A DNA stretch of 64,000 nucleotides from Galbibacter pacificus (GTDB lineage Bacteria; Bacteroidota; Bacteroidia; Flavobacteriales; Flavobacteriaceae): the NCBI RefSeq assembly GCF_029603165.1, contig NZ_JAQSVC010000001.1:248001-312000 (forward strand). Reading direction: 5' to 3'. Numbering within the stretch: position 1 is the stretch's first letter; every line of letters begins with the position of its first letter. Below are positions 8,345 to 16,940 of this stretch, in pieces. Below the pieces are notes generated by a model. It was given only the letters and a program-made list of their open reading frames with translations, had not been told where the DNA came from and did no database searches. The translations under genes and the position numbers were made by a program.

Positions 8345-10837
8345 ATGAAGCAAGCATTATCACTACTCATACTATTTTTTTCAATCTCCCTTTGCGCACA
8401 AACCAAAGTAAGCGGTGTGGTAGTAGATAATTTTGGCATAGCAGTCCCTTATGCCAATGTAATGTTTCCCGGTTCTACCGAAGGTACCATAACCAACGAA
8501 GAAGGCCGCTTTTATTTAGAATCGGACAATACATATACAACGCTTAACATATCCTTGCTGGGTTACACCACAAAAGAAATTCAACTGGATAAAAAGGTTA
8601 ATTACGGACTGGAAATCGAGCTAACCGAGGGCGAAGAGCTGGACGAAGTGGTTCTCTATTCGGGGAAGCAACCCAAAAAAGGAAATCCCGCCATTGCAAT
8701 CCTAAAGAAAATATGGGCAAAAAAGAGGCAAAACGGAGTCTATCTTTTCGATCAATATAAATATGATAAATACGAGAAAATAGAGTTCGATTTTAATACC
8801 ATCGATAGTGCCTTTATGAACAAAAAGCTCTTTAAGGGGATGGAATTTATTTTTGATGAAGTCGATACTTCCAACGTTACGGGAAAAACCTATCTTCCTA
8901 TTTTTATAAACGAATCGCTTGCCGAGGTTTATGGAGATAATAAGCTCAATGAAAAAATAGAGAAGCTAAAAGCCAATAAAAATTCCGGTTTCAGTACCAA
9001 TCAAAGTATTATAGCATATGTGAAAGATCTGTATGCCGAATACAACATATACAATAATTACATTAAACTGTTCAACAAAAGCTTTGTAAGTCCGCTTTCC
9101 AAAACGGGTGTAGACGTGTACAATTATGTGCTGTCAGACAGTGCCTTTATAGACAATAAATGGTGTTACAACATTATATATTATCCGCGCCGAAAAAACG
9201 AAATGACCTTTAAAGGGAATTTTTGGGTAAACGATACCACTTTTGCCGTAAAGGATATTAATATGCAGGCCTCTAAAAGCGCGAATGTAAACTGGGTAAA
9301 AGAGCTATACATTGAGCAGGAGTTCGAAGTTTTAAACGATTCTGTTTTTCTGCTGAAGCGCGATTATTTGTTGAGCGATTTTAGTTTGCGCAAAAAAGAA
9401 GAATCAAAAGGGTTATACGGAAAACGCACCACTGTGTACGATAATTATGTGTTTAATGAAGAAAAAGCAAAAAGTTTTTATACCAAACGCATAGACCCAT
9501 ACAATCCCGTTGTGTACGACAGAGACAGTACTTTTTGGGAACAAAATAGGCTGGAAAAGCTAAACGACGACGAGAAAGGCGTATATAAAATGCTGGACAC
9601 ATTAAAAACAGTTCCCAAGTTTAAACGTTTATACGATCTGGCTACCATTCTCGTTTCGGGATATGTGGAATTCCCTAAAATAAATTTTGATTATGGACCC
9701 ATATATTCCAGTTTTGGTTTCAACGAAGCAGAAGGCGTTCGTTTACGTGCCGGCGGAAGAACTTATTTTGGGCCCAACGACCCATGGAGAATTGAAGGCT
9801 ACACGGCATATGGCTTTAGAGACCAGAAATTTAAGTATGGAATCTCTGCCAAATGGTTGCTGGACAGGAAAAACCGACTTATAGTTGAAGCGGGAACCCG
9901 AAGGGACATTGAGCAGCTGGGCGTGAGCCTAACTTCTACCAACGATGTGCTGGGGCGTAGCTTTGCTTCATCGGCCATCTTTACGGCAGGGAGCAACAAT
10001 ACCTTGACCGATATTAATTTAACAACCTTTGGGGTTGGTTACGAGCCAGTTAAAAACTTAAGGCTCCGTACCGGGCTTACCTTCAGGACGCTTAAATCTG
10101 CATTGCCGGACGATTTTAATTTGGATTATGTAGATCCCGAGGCACCGGGCGGAATTGCCAGCCAGACCAAGCAGTTCGACATTAAAATGGAACTGGATTA
10201 TACGCCGGGAAGAAAAACAATTGGTTATGGGGTAGACAGAAACGATGTAAACCGTAATTATGCACGCTTGTTTTTACTTTATACATCGGGACTTAAAGGG
10301 TTCTTGGAGAGCGATTTTAACTACGAAAAGCTACAGTTTTACTACCGTCAACCATTTCAGTTGGGTGGTTTGGGAAGGGCTATTACAACTGTAGAAGCCG
10401 GTAAAACCTTTGGCGAGGTGCCTTTGGGTTTGTTGAGCCCCATTCCCGGAAACCAGACCTATTTTAGTATTTTTAACACCTTCCCTAATTTAAATTTCTA
10501 CGAATTTGTAACAGATACTTATGTTTCGGGTCAATTAGAGCATAATTTTAACGGAAGGTTATTGGCAAGGATACCGTTCTTGAAAAAACTTAATTTAAGG
10601 GAAATTGTGGGCATTCGAGGAGTTTGGGGCGAAATTTCCGATGAAAACATTGCCTTGAGCGCTCCTGCCGGCGCCATATTGCGGGCCCCAACCGATAAGG
10701 TTTATTACGAATACTCATTTGGTATTGCCAATATTTTAAAAATCATTCGTATCGACTTCAACTTCAGAGGGAATTATTTCAAAATCCCCGATGCCAGGAA
10801 ATTCTCGGTTACGGGCAATTTAGAGTTTGTGTTTTAA
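8345..10837 (+). CDS. DUF5686 outer-membrane protein with carboxypeptidase-like regulatory domain
   Basis: The 830-residue protein begins with a signal peptide (MKQALSLLILFFSISLCAQ). Residues about 22-100 form a carboxypeptidase-regulatory-like domain (VSGVVVDNFGIAVPYANVMF, ITNEEGRFYLES), the plug-like module seen at the front of many Bacteroidetes outer-membrane proteins. The remainder has the DUF5686 pattern (GNPAIAILKKIWAKKRQNGV) and ends in beta strands with a terminal aromatic (SVTGNLEFVF), as outer-membrane barrels do. The function is unknown; envelope assembly or binding of polymers is only a guess. The frame is open further upstream, but the ATG before the signal peptide is the sensible start. 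Confidence 0.85.
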   Translation: MKQALSLLILFFSISLCAQTKVSGVVVDNFGIAVPYANVMFPGSTEGTITNEEGRFYLESDNTYTTLNISLLGYTTKEIQLDKKVNYGLEIELTEGEELDEVVLYSGKQPKKGNPAIAILKKIWAKKRQNGVYLFDQYKYDKYEKIEFDFNTIDSAFMNKKLFKGMEFIFDEVDTSNVTGKTYLPIFINESLAEVYGDNKLNEKIEKLKANKNSGFSTNQSIIAYVKDLYAEYNIYNNYIKLFNKSFVSPLSKTGVDVYNYVLSDSAFIDNKWCYNIIYYPRRKNEMTFKGNFWVNDTTFAVKDINMQASKSANVNWVKELYIEQEFEVLNDSVFLLKRDYLLSDFSLRKKEESKGLYGKRTTVYDNYVFNEEKAKSFYTKRIDPYNPVVYDRDSTFWEQNRLEKLNDDEKGVYKMLDTLKTVPKFKRLYDLATILVSGYVEFPKINFDYGPIYSSFGFNEAEGVRLRAGGRTYFGPNDPWRIEGYTAYGFRDQKFKYGISAKWLLDRKNRLIVEAGTRRDIEQLGVSLTSTNDVLGRSFASSAIFTAGSNNTLTDINLTTFGVGYEPVKNLRLRTGLTFRTLKSALPDDFNLDYVDPEAPGGIASQTKQFDIKMELDYTPGRKTIGYGVDRNDVNRNYARLFLLYTSGLKGFLESDFNYEKLQFYYRQPFQLGGLGRAITTVEAGKTFGEVPLGLLSPIPGNQTYFSIFNTFPNLNFYEFVTDTYVSGQLEHNFNGRLLARIPFLKKLNLREIVGIRGVWGEISDENIALSAPAGAILRAPTDKVYYEYSFGIANILKIIRIDFNFRGNYFKIPDARKFSVTGNLEFVF

Positions 10838-10885
10838 CGATTGTTAAAATAGTATCAAATAATAATTAACTAAATCTTCCTTTCA

Positions 10886-10916
10886 TTGCTTTTAAAATAG
10901 GTTTTCACTATTTTTG
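10886..10916 (+). promoter_or_regulatory. Predicted promoter of inorganic pyrophosphatase
   Basis: TTG at 10886-10888, a 20-base spacer, then TATTTTTG at 10909-10916 match the Bacteroidetes -33/-7 pattern well. The start codon of the next gene is about 90 bases downstream, giving a moderately long leader. Confidence 0.6.
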
Positions 10917-11006
10917 CACTCCATTTTAAAGGAGTATATAACAAATTTTATATGAAGGGTTTTTTAATTTAAACCCCATCATTTTAGAGTTTATAATTAA
11001 AAAAAG

Positions 11007-11534
11007 ATGAGTTCAGATCAAATAACCTCTTTCGATGTACTAATCGAAATCCCTAAAGGAAGTAGAAATAAATACGAATACGATTTTAAATTGAAGAAAA
11101 TCCGTTACGACCGTATGATATTCTCATCGATGATGTATCCGGCAGATTATGGTTTCATCCCGGAAACTTTAGCCTTGGACGGCGATCCGTTGGATGTTTT
11201 GGTATTGGTAACAGAGCCTACGTTTCCTGGTTGTGTAATGGAAGTAAAGCCTATTGGGGTTTTTCATATGGAAGACGAAAAAGGGCCGGACGAAAAAGTA
11301 ATCTGTGTTCCGGTTTCAGATCCTATTTGGAACCGTGTAAACGATTTAAGCGAATTAAACCCACATTTAATAAAAGAGATAGAACATTTCTTTCAGGTAT
11401 ATAAAGACTTGGAGAAAAAGAAGGTCTCCATTGGTGGATGGGGCGACTACGCTGAAGCAAAAGAAATTGTTGCCAAATGCGTAAACCGTTTTGAAGACAG
11501 CGATGTGCCACGTGAAGAAGTAAGCATCGATTAA
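11007..11534 (+). CDS. ppa: Inorganic pyrophosphatase, family I
   Basis: Hydrolyses cytosolic pyrophosphate to drive biosynthetic reactions. The 175-residue length and motifs are those of prokaryotic family I enzymes: IEIPKGSRNKYEYDFKLKKI near the start, YPADYGFIPETLALDGDPLD with metal-binding Asp residues around residues 64-69, and an Asp/Lys-rich active site in the second half. A terminator hairpin separates it from the membrane pyrophosphatase next door, so the two enzymes with the same substrate are neighbours but apparently separate transcripts. Confidence 0.95.
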   Translation: MSSDQITSFDVLIEIPKGSRNKYEYDFKLKKIRYDRMIFSSMMYPADYGFIPETLALDGDPLDVLVLVTEPTFPGCVMEVKPIGVFHMEDEKGPDEKVICVPVSDPIWNRVNDLSELNPHLIKEIEHFFQVYKDLEKKKVSIGGWGDYAEAKEIVAKCVNRFEDSDVPREEVSID

Positions 11535-11562
11535 TTGCAATAATTCCATATTTAACATATAT

Positions 11563-11597
11563 AAAAGCAATGGCAAAAAGCTATTGCTTTTTTTATT
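11563..11597 (+). terminator. Terminator after ppa
   Basis: AAAAGCAATGGC (11563-11574) pairs with GCTATTGCTTTT (11580-11591) with one G-U pair and a 5-base loop, followed by a run of T. A classic intrinsic terminator. Confidence 0.85.
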
Positions 11598-11650
11598 CTG
11601 GTGATTTTGTTACATTTATCAGAATATTATTTACTAACTAACATTTAAAT

Positions 11651-14005
11651 ATGGAATCTAACATAATTTATGTACCTATTTTAATGGCCATTCTAGGCCT
11701 TATTTTTATGGGAATAAAAGCAGTTTGGGTAAAAAAACAAGCTGCCGGAAACGAGAAGATGCAATCAATTTCAAAAAGTATAAAAGAAGGCGCCCTGGCT
11801 TTCTTGAATGCAGAATACCGCCTTTTGGTTGTTTTCGTTATCATTGCTTCCATAGCCTTATATACCATTTCCATTATTGTTCCAACAACAAGTTGGATGA
11901 TTGTCCCGGCATTTGTTATCGGGGCTATTTTTTCTGCACTGGCAGGTAATATCGGGATGCGTATTGCCACCGAAGCCAATGCCAGGACTACCGAAGCAGC
12001 CAAAACCAGTTTACCGCAGGCCCTTAAGGTTTCCTTTGGGGGCGGTACCGTAATGGGGCTGGGAGTTGCAGGACTGGCCGTATTGGGGCTAAGTTTATTC
12101 TTTTTAATTTTTACGGGCCAGTTTTTAGGGAACGGGGCTTCTTTTTATGAAAACATGACCATTGTGCTCGAAGCACTAGCGGGATTTTCGCTGGGGGCCG
12201 AGTCTATTGCCCTTTTTGCCCGTGTTGGGGGCGGAATTTACACCAAAGCTGCCGATGTTGGAGCCGATTTGGTAGGAAAGGTTGAAGCAGGAATCCCGGA
12301 AGACGACCCCCGTAACCCCGCCACCATAGCCGACAATGTGGGGGATAATGTTGGGGATGTAGCTGGGATGGGAGCCGACCTTTTTGGATCGTATGTAGCA
12401 ACCGTTTTGGCAGCCATGGTATTGGGAAATTATGTAATTCGCGATATGAGTTTCGAAACCCCTTTTTCTGATGCTTTTAATAATATGGGGCCTATTTTAT
12501 TACCATTGGTAATTGCCGGTGTTGGTATTTTAGCATCTATAATTGGTACTTTTTTAGTGAAAATTTCCAGTAACAACGCAAAGGAATCCCAAGTGCAACG
12601 GGCACTCGATACAGGAAACTGGGTTGCCATTGTTTTAACGCTAATAGCTAGTTTCTTTTTAATTCAATATATGTTGCCCGAAACAATGAACATGAAGTTT
12701 TTTGGAAATTCGTACATGGTTGCAGTACCTTCCATGAACGTTTTTTGGTCGGCTTGTATTGGGTTGGCAGTAGGGGCGCTAATTTCTTACGTTACCTCTT
12801 TTTATACCAGTTTGGGTAAAAAACCAGTATTGGACATTGTTCAAAATAGTTCTACCGGAGCCGCCACCAATATTATTGCAGGCTTGGCCGTTGGGATGAA
12901 ATCTACCTTTTGGTCGGTATTGTTATTTGCGGCAGCTATATATGGTTCGTATGAACTGGCCGGATTTTACGGGGTTGCATTGGCGGCCTCTGCCATGATG
13001 GCAACTACGGCCATGCAATTGGCTATCGATGCTTTTGGACCTATTGCCGACAATGCCGGCGGTGTGGCCGAAATGAGCGAATTGGAGCCCGAAGTAAGGG
13101 AACGTACCGATATTCTGGATTCTGTAGGTAATACCACAGCAGCCGTTGGTAAGGGGTTTGCCATTGCTTCGGCGGCATTAACGGCCTTGGCCTTATTTGC
13201 TGCCTATGTTACTTTTACGGGTATTGACGGCATTAATATTTTTAAGGCCGATGTTTTAGCGGCACTTTTTGTAGGTGGGATGATCCCCGTTGTTTTTTCG
13301 GCATTGGCCATGAAATCCGTAGGGAAGGCAGCCATGCAGATGGTGCAGGAGGTACGTCGTCAGTTTAAGGAAATTCCCGGGATTTTAGAAGGAACCGGAA
13401 CACCGGAATATGGCAAATGCGTTGCCATTTCAACCAAAGCAGCATTAAGGGAAATGCTTTTGCCTGGCTTGTTGACCATTATTACACCAATTGTAATAGG
13501 ATTGATTTTTGGAGCGGAACCTTTAGGCGGGTATATGGCCGGGGTATGCGTATCGGGTGTTATGTGGGCAATTTTTCAAAACAATGCCGGAGGCGCTTGG
13601 GATAATGCCAAAAAATCTTTTGAAGCGGGCGTCAAAATCAACGGTGAGATGACTTATAAAGGATCAGATGCGCATAAAGCGGCCGTTACGGGAGATACCG
13701 TTGGAGACCCTTTTAAAGATACTTCGGGGCCGTCCATGAACATTTTAATCAAACTTACCTGTTTGGTGGGCTTGGTAATTGCGCCAATTCTTGGCGGGCA
13801 TTCATCAGAGTCGATGATGGCAAATTCTAAAGAAACCCTTCAAAAACAAATACAAGTTGAGATGCAATCTTCAGCAGAAGTTGAAGCAAAAGCTATTATA
13901 ACCACTACCAAGACCGTTAACGGAAAAGTGGTTACAGAAGAGAAGGTTATTGAAGGCACGCCGGAAGAAATTCAAGAAAAAGTTGAAGAACTGAAGAAAG
14001 AATAG
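11651..14005 (+). CDS. hppA: Membrane-bound ion-pumping pyrophosphatase
   Basis: Polytopic inner-membrane enzyme that couples PPi hydrolysis to Na+ and/or H+ export. The catalytic loop KAADVGADLVGKVEAGIPED is followed by DPRNPATIADNVGDNVGD, the substrate site, and the third conserved block GNAGGAWDNAKK is present. GNTTAA near residue 495 has Ala where K+-independent enzymes carry Lys, so a K+-stimulated type is expected. The last 55 residues form an unusual hydrophilic, Glu/Lys-rich tail (TKTVNGKVVTEEKVIEGTPE) beyond the membrane core. Whether it moves Na+, H+ or both cannot be decided from these motifs. Confidence 0.94.
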   Translation: MESNIIYVPILMAILGLIFMGIKAVWVKKQAAGNEKMQSISKSIKEGALAFLNAEYRLLVVFVIIASIALYTISIIVPTTSWMIVPAFVIGAIFSALAGNIGMRIATEANARTTEAAKTSLPQALKVSFGGGTVMGLGVAGLAVLGLSLFFLIFTGQFLGNGASFYENMTIVLEALAGFSLGAESIALFARVGGGIYTKAADVGADLVGKVEAGIPEDDPRNPATIADNVGDNVGDVAGMGADLFGSYVATVLAAMVLGNYVIRDMSFETPFSDAFNNMGPILLPLVIAGVGILASIIGTFLVKISSNNAKESQVQRALDTGNWVAIVLTLIASFFLIQYMLPETMNMKFFGNSYMVAVPSMNVFWSACIGLAVGALISYVTSFYTSLGKKPVLDIVQNSSTGAATNIIAGLAVGMKSTFWSVLLFAAAIYGSYELAGFYGVALAASAMMATTAMQLAIDAFGPIADNAGGVAEMSELEPEVRERTDILDSVGNTTAAVGKGFAIASAALTALALFAAYVTFTGIDGINIFKADVLAALFVGGMIPVVFSALAMKSVGKAAMQMVQEVRRQFKEIPGILEGTGTPEYGKCVAISTKAALREMLLPGLLTIITPIVIGLIFGAEPLGGYMAGVCVSGVMWAIFQNNAGGAWDNAKKSFEAGVKINGEMTYKGSDAHKAAVTGDTVGDPFKDTSGPSMNILIKLTCLVGLVIAPILGGHSSESMMANSKETLQKQIQVEMQSSAEVEAKAIITTTKTVNGKVVTEEKVIEGTPEEIQEKVEELKKE

Positions 14006-14030
14006 CACACAACCATTAAAATTTAACATA

Positions 14031-14057
14031 AAAGCATCGATTAATCGACGCTTTTTT
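14031..14057 (+). terminator. Terminator after hppA
   Basis: AAAGCATCGATTAATCGACGCTTT is a near-palindrome (14031-14054) with one A-C mismatch, followed by T residues. It lies 26 bases past the hppA stop. Confidence 0.8.
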
Positions 14058-14068
14058 TGTGTAAATCA

Positions 14069-14098
14069 TTGTAAATCAAAAAAATATACTTAAATTTG
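14069..14098 (+). promoter_or_regulatory. Predicted promoter of a possible small RNA
   Basis: TTG (14069-14071), a 19-base spacer and TAAATTTG (14091-14098) make one of the best matches to the Bacteroidetes promoter consensus in the window. No plus-strand gene follows within 1 kb. Confidence 0.55.
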
Positions 14099-14103
14099 TA
14101 ATG

Positions 14104-14200
14104 AAACTGTTGCCCGTAATTATAGAGTAGGATGCGGGTAACTTGGGGTAGTTTTGAGAAGCTAAAAACATTTTATACAAATGTTTTTAGCTTCTTTTCT
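14104..14200 (+). ncRNA. Candidate small RNA, about 95 nt
   Basis: Between a good predicted promoter and a strong terminator lies a short segment with no credible reading frame. It contains a hairpin, GTTGCCCG (14109-14116) with CGGGTAAC (14135-14142, one G-U pair), then the 16-bp terminator stem. No known RNA family was recognised. Supported by signals only; it could be a non-functional intergenic stretch. Confidence 0.35.
14158..14194. terminator. Bidirectional terminator between the sRNA candidate and the deoxynucleoside kinase
   Basis: A perfect 16-bp stem, GAAGCTAAAAACATTT (14158-14173) with AAATGTTTTTAGCTTC (14179-14194), and a 5-base loop. On the plus strand TTTTCTT follows. On the minus strand it lies just past the kinase stop. 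Confidence 0.8.
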
Positions 14201-14214
14201 TATATGTTTTCAGC

Positions 14215-14832
14215 TTATTCAAAAAGACCGTTAATCTCGGCGTCTATTTTATTTATAATTTCACCTAAATCTTCCGGGTTGTCCACAAAATTATATTTGT
14301 CTACGTCGATTACCAATAATTTTCCTTTGTCGTATTCATGAATAAAGGCTTCATAACGCTCGTTCAGCCTGCTTAAGTAATCTATTGAAATGGAATTTTC
14401 GTACTCGCGTCCGCGTTTGTGTATCTGGTTGACCAGATTGGGAATGGAGCTGCGTAAATAAATTAACAGGTCGGGCGATTGCACCAAACTTTCCATTAAT
14501 TGAAATAAAGAAGAATAATTTTCAAAATCCCTATTGGTCATAAGCCCCATGGAATGCAAGTTGGGGGCAAAAATATAGGCGTCCTCATAAATGGTCCTGT
14601 CCTGGATTATCTTTTTACCGCTTTCCCGTATTTCAAGAATCTGCCTAAAACGACTGTTCAAGAAATAAATCTGTAGGTTAAAACTCCACCGTTCCATTTG
14701 TGTATAGAAATCATCTAAATATGGATTGTCCACAACATCTTCATAATGAGCTTCCCACTTAAAATGTTTTGAAAGCAACCGGGTCAAAGTCGTTTTTCCG
14801 GCGCCTATATTACCTGCAATAGCAACGTGCAT
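14215..14832 (-). CDS. Deoxynucleoside kinase
   Basis: Phosphorylates a deoxynucleoside using ATP in the salvage pathway, which fits the NupC-type transporter elsewhere in the window. The P-loop GNIGAGKTTL starts at residue 7, and QDRTIYEDAYIFA carries the DR(S/T) motif that contacts the substrate and catalytic base region. The C-terminal half includes the lid arginines (HKRGREYE). The 205-residue length from ATG 14832 fits bacterial dAK/dGK-type enzymes. An extension to 14880 would add an implausible basic leader. Which deoxynucleoside is preferred is unknown. Confidence 0.9.
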   Translation of the reverse strand: MHVAIAGNIGAGKTTLTRLLSKHFKWEAHYEDVVDNPYLDDFYTQMERWSFNLQIYFLNSRFRQILEIRESGKKIIQDRTIYEDAYIFAPNLHSMGLMTNRDFENYSSLFQLMESLVQSPDLLIYLRSSIPNLVNQIHKRGREYENSISIDYLSRLNERYEAFIHEYDKGKLLVIDVDKYNFVDNPEDLGEIINKIDAEINGLFE

Positions 14833-15082
14833 GGGTTGATCTGTTTTTTTACTGAATTTAATACTTCGGTAAAGATACAAGATATGAGGGTTTGACGAAA
14901 AATAATTTTATTTCAGACTTCACAATTATTACATCCTTGTTATTTACCAGGTTAAAGTGATGCTTTTTACCGTTTAAAGGAGTTTCTTTAATATAGGTAC
15001 ATAAATAAACCTTTGATTGATAAAGTTGAAGTATGAAACATAAAAAAAATGGCCAAACATTTTTCATTTTCAATCTTATCCT
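14833..15082. other. Gene-free stretch before metK
   Basis: About 250 bases of AT-rich DNA between the kinase start and the metK promoter. An 89-codon frame on the minus strand has no recognisable protein character. I see no further structured element here. Confidence 0.5.
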
Positions 15083-15090
15083 TACATTTG
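15083..15090 (+). promoter_or_regulatory. -7 promoter element of metK
   Basis: TACATTTG matches TAnnTTTG exactly and lies 12 bases before the riboswitch helix, placing the transcript start near 15096. No convincing TTG at -33. Confidence 0.5.
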
Positions 15091-15101
15091 CATCAAGATT
15101 T

Positions 15102-15155
15102 TGAGGAAAGATTTGACTGATTGCCACCTCGTAAAAAAAGAGCTAAAGCAGTGAG
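15102..15155 (+). promoter_or_regulatory. SAM-II-like riboswitch upstream of metK
   Basis: The segment reads GAGG, then AAAGATTTGACTGATTGCCA, then CCTC, then GTAAAAAAAGAGCTAAAGCA and GT. GAGG (15103-15106) pairs with CCTC. The loop has the GATTTGA...TTGC signature and the downstream GCTAAAG of the SAM-II aptamer. ACTG in the loop can pair with CAGT at 15149-15152 as the H-type pseudoknot. Position directly before the SAM synthetase gene fits. The related SAM-V class shares this core and is an alternative. A downstream segment (TCAAAATCCTTTCC, 15176-15189) can pair with GGAAAGATTTGA of the aptamer, offering a possible switching partner. Confidence 0.75.
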
Positions 15156-15218
15156 AACTTCTTTAGACGTGCCTGTCAAAATCCTTTCCGAAGTAATAAA
15201 GATTAAGAAAAAGCAATT

Positions 15219-16493
15219 ATGGCATACTTATTTACATCGGAGTCGGTTAGTGAAGGACATCCCGATAAAATTGCGGACCAGATCAGCGATGCACTACTGG
15301 ATAATTTTTTGGCATTCGACCCAGAAAGCAAGGTAGCCTGCGAAACTTTGGTTACAACCGGGCAAGTAGTGTTGGCAGGAGAAGTAAAAAGCCATACCTA
15401 CTTAGACGTGCAGTCTATTGCACGTGAAGTGATTAATAAAATTGGTTACACCAAAGGAGCTTACCAATTTAGCGGAGATTCTTGTGGTGTTATTTCTTTA
15501 ATTCACGAACAATCGCAGGATATAAATCAGGGAGTTGACAGGGCATCAAAAGAACTGCAAGGCGCAGGAGACCAAGGAATGATGTTTGGTTATGCCACCA
15601 ACGAAACTACCAATTACATGCCTTTGGCATTGGATATTTCGCATAAATTATTAATCGCCTTGGCAGAGTTGCGTAGGGAAGGAAAAGAAATTCCGTATTT
15701 GCGCCCAGATGCTAAAGCGCAGGTTACCATTGAATATTCTGATGATAACATCCCGCAACGAATCGATACTATTGTAATTTCCACACAGCATGATCCTTTC
15801 AATGAAAACGATGGGGTTATGCTTGACCAGATTAAAAAAGATATTCTTGAAATATTAATCCCGAGGGTTAAAAAGCAATTGCCAACATATGTACAAAAAT
15901 TGTTTAATGATAATATTAAATACCACATAAACCCAACCGGGAAATTTGTAATAGGTGGTCCACATGGCGATTCTGGCCTTACCGGAAGGAAAATTATTGT
16001 AGATACCTACGGCGGAAAAGGAGCCCACGGAGGCGGTGCCTTTAGCGGAAAAGACCCAAGCAAGGTAGATCGAAGTGCAGCTTATGCAGCTAGGCACATT
16101 GCCAAAAACTTAGTGGCCGCCGGTATTGCCGATGAGGTTTTGGTACAGGTAAGCTATGCAATTGGCGTGGTAGAACCTACGTCTATTTTTGTAAACACTT
16201 ATGGGACTTCAAAAGTAGAATTGAGCGATGGCAAGATTGCTAAAAAAGTAGCTCAACTATTTGATATGCGCCCATTTGCCATAGAAGAGCGCCTAAAACT
16301 ACGTAACCCAATTTATTTAGAATCGGCTGCATATGGGCATATGGGGAAAGAGCCAAAAATGATAACGAAGGTTTTTGAATCTCCATACAATGGACGCATT
16401 GAAAGGGAAGTTGAGCTTTTTACGTGGGAAAAGCTCGATTATGTAGAAAAAGTGAAAGAAACGTTCGCCTTGGTCGAATGTGTAGAAAAATAA
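15219..16493 (+). CDS. metK: S-adenosylmethionine synthetase
   Basis: Makes SAM from methionine and ATP in the cytoplasm. [20 protein letters not shown] has the GHPDK motif at residues 13-17 that binds ATP and Mg2+. [20 protein letters not shown] and [20 protein letters not shown] are the conserved nucleotide and phosphate loops. The protein is 424 residues, longer than the E. coli enzyme, as usual for Bacteroidetes. It is preceded by a SAM-II-like riboswitch, so it is probably repressed by its own product, and it heads the methionine gene block. Confidence 0.97.
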   Translation: MAYLFTSESVSEGHPDKIADQISDALLDNFLAFDPESKVACETLVTTGQVVLAGEVKSHTYLDVQSIAREVINKIGYTKGAYQFSGDSCGVISLIHEQSQDINQGVDRASKELQGAGDQGMMFGYATNETTNYMPLALDISHKLLIALAELRREGKEIPYLRPDAKAQVTIEYSDDNIPQRIDTIVISTQHDPFNENDGVMLDQIKKDILEILIPRVKKQLPTYVQKLFNDNIKYHINPTGKFVIGGPHGDSGLTGRKIIVDTYGGKGAHGGGAFSGKDPSKVDRSAAYAARHIAKNLVAAGIADEVLVQVSYAIGVVEPTSIFVNTYGTSKVELSDGKIAKKVAQLFDMRPFAIEERLKLRNPIYLESAAYGHMGKEPKMITKVFESPYNGRIEREVELFTWEKLDYVEKVKETFALVECVEK

Positions 16494-16606
16494 ATGCTCC
16501 TTTTAATTAAGGATCTAAAAATTAAGTTCCTGTGCAAGGTTTAAAAGAGTCGATTTATCCTCTAAAAAAATCAAAAAGCAGGCATAAGTTCAAACATATT
16601 TTGAAA

Positions 16607-16849
16607 TGTTATCAAGAAAGGCTGAAGGAATAGACCTATTGACGCCTTAGCAACCCTTGTTCCTCTCCTTAACCCCTTCAAAGGTGGTGGTGTTTTTTAG
16701 CATCCTCCCCTTTGGGGAGGGCTGGGGAGCGGATAAGATAAGAAGGTGCTACATTCTACCCTTGGTACTGAACTTGCTTCCGTACCTGCTAAAATCATTA
16801 TGAGTTTGATTTAGAGCAGGTATAAGCAAAGTGCCAGAGATAGATAACG
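16607..16849 (+). promoter_or_regulatory. SAM-I (S-box) riboswitch upstream of the metX fusion gene
   Basis: GTTATCAAGAAAGGCTGAAG at 16608 is the canonical start of the S-box. GACGCCTTAGCAACCC and AAGGTGCTACATTCTACCC are the other core blocks. P1 closes by GTTATC (16608-16613) with GATAAC (16843-16848). The element is long because two peripheral helices are enlarged. P3 holds a GC-rich insert (about 16661-16733). P4 is a three-part helix: GGTAC/GTGCC, TTGCTT/AAGCAA and TACCTGCT/AGCAGGTA (16764-16835). It should turn the downstream methionine genes off when SAM is abundant. Confidence 0.92.
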
Positions 16850-16940
16850 TTGAAATTACTTCCTTGTAGTTTTACAGCTTTCTTTTTAACATCGTTTGAA
16901 GTTATTTATTAAGACGAATGAATAAAAAATGAATTAAAAG

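Noticed and set aside
14132-14341. 69-codon plus-strand frame over the sRNA candidate
   Set aside because: It runs straight through the 16-bp terminator and into the kinase gene on the other strand, with no protein character.
14858-15127. 89-codon frame on the minus strand before metK
   Set aside because: Its translation is basic and hydrophobic without domain character, and it overlaps the metK promoter and riboswitch on the other strand.
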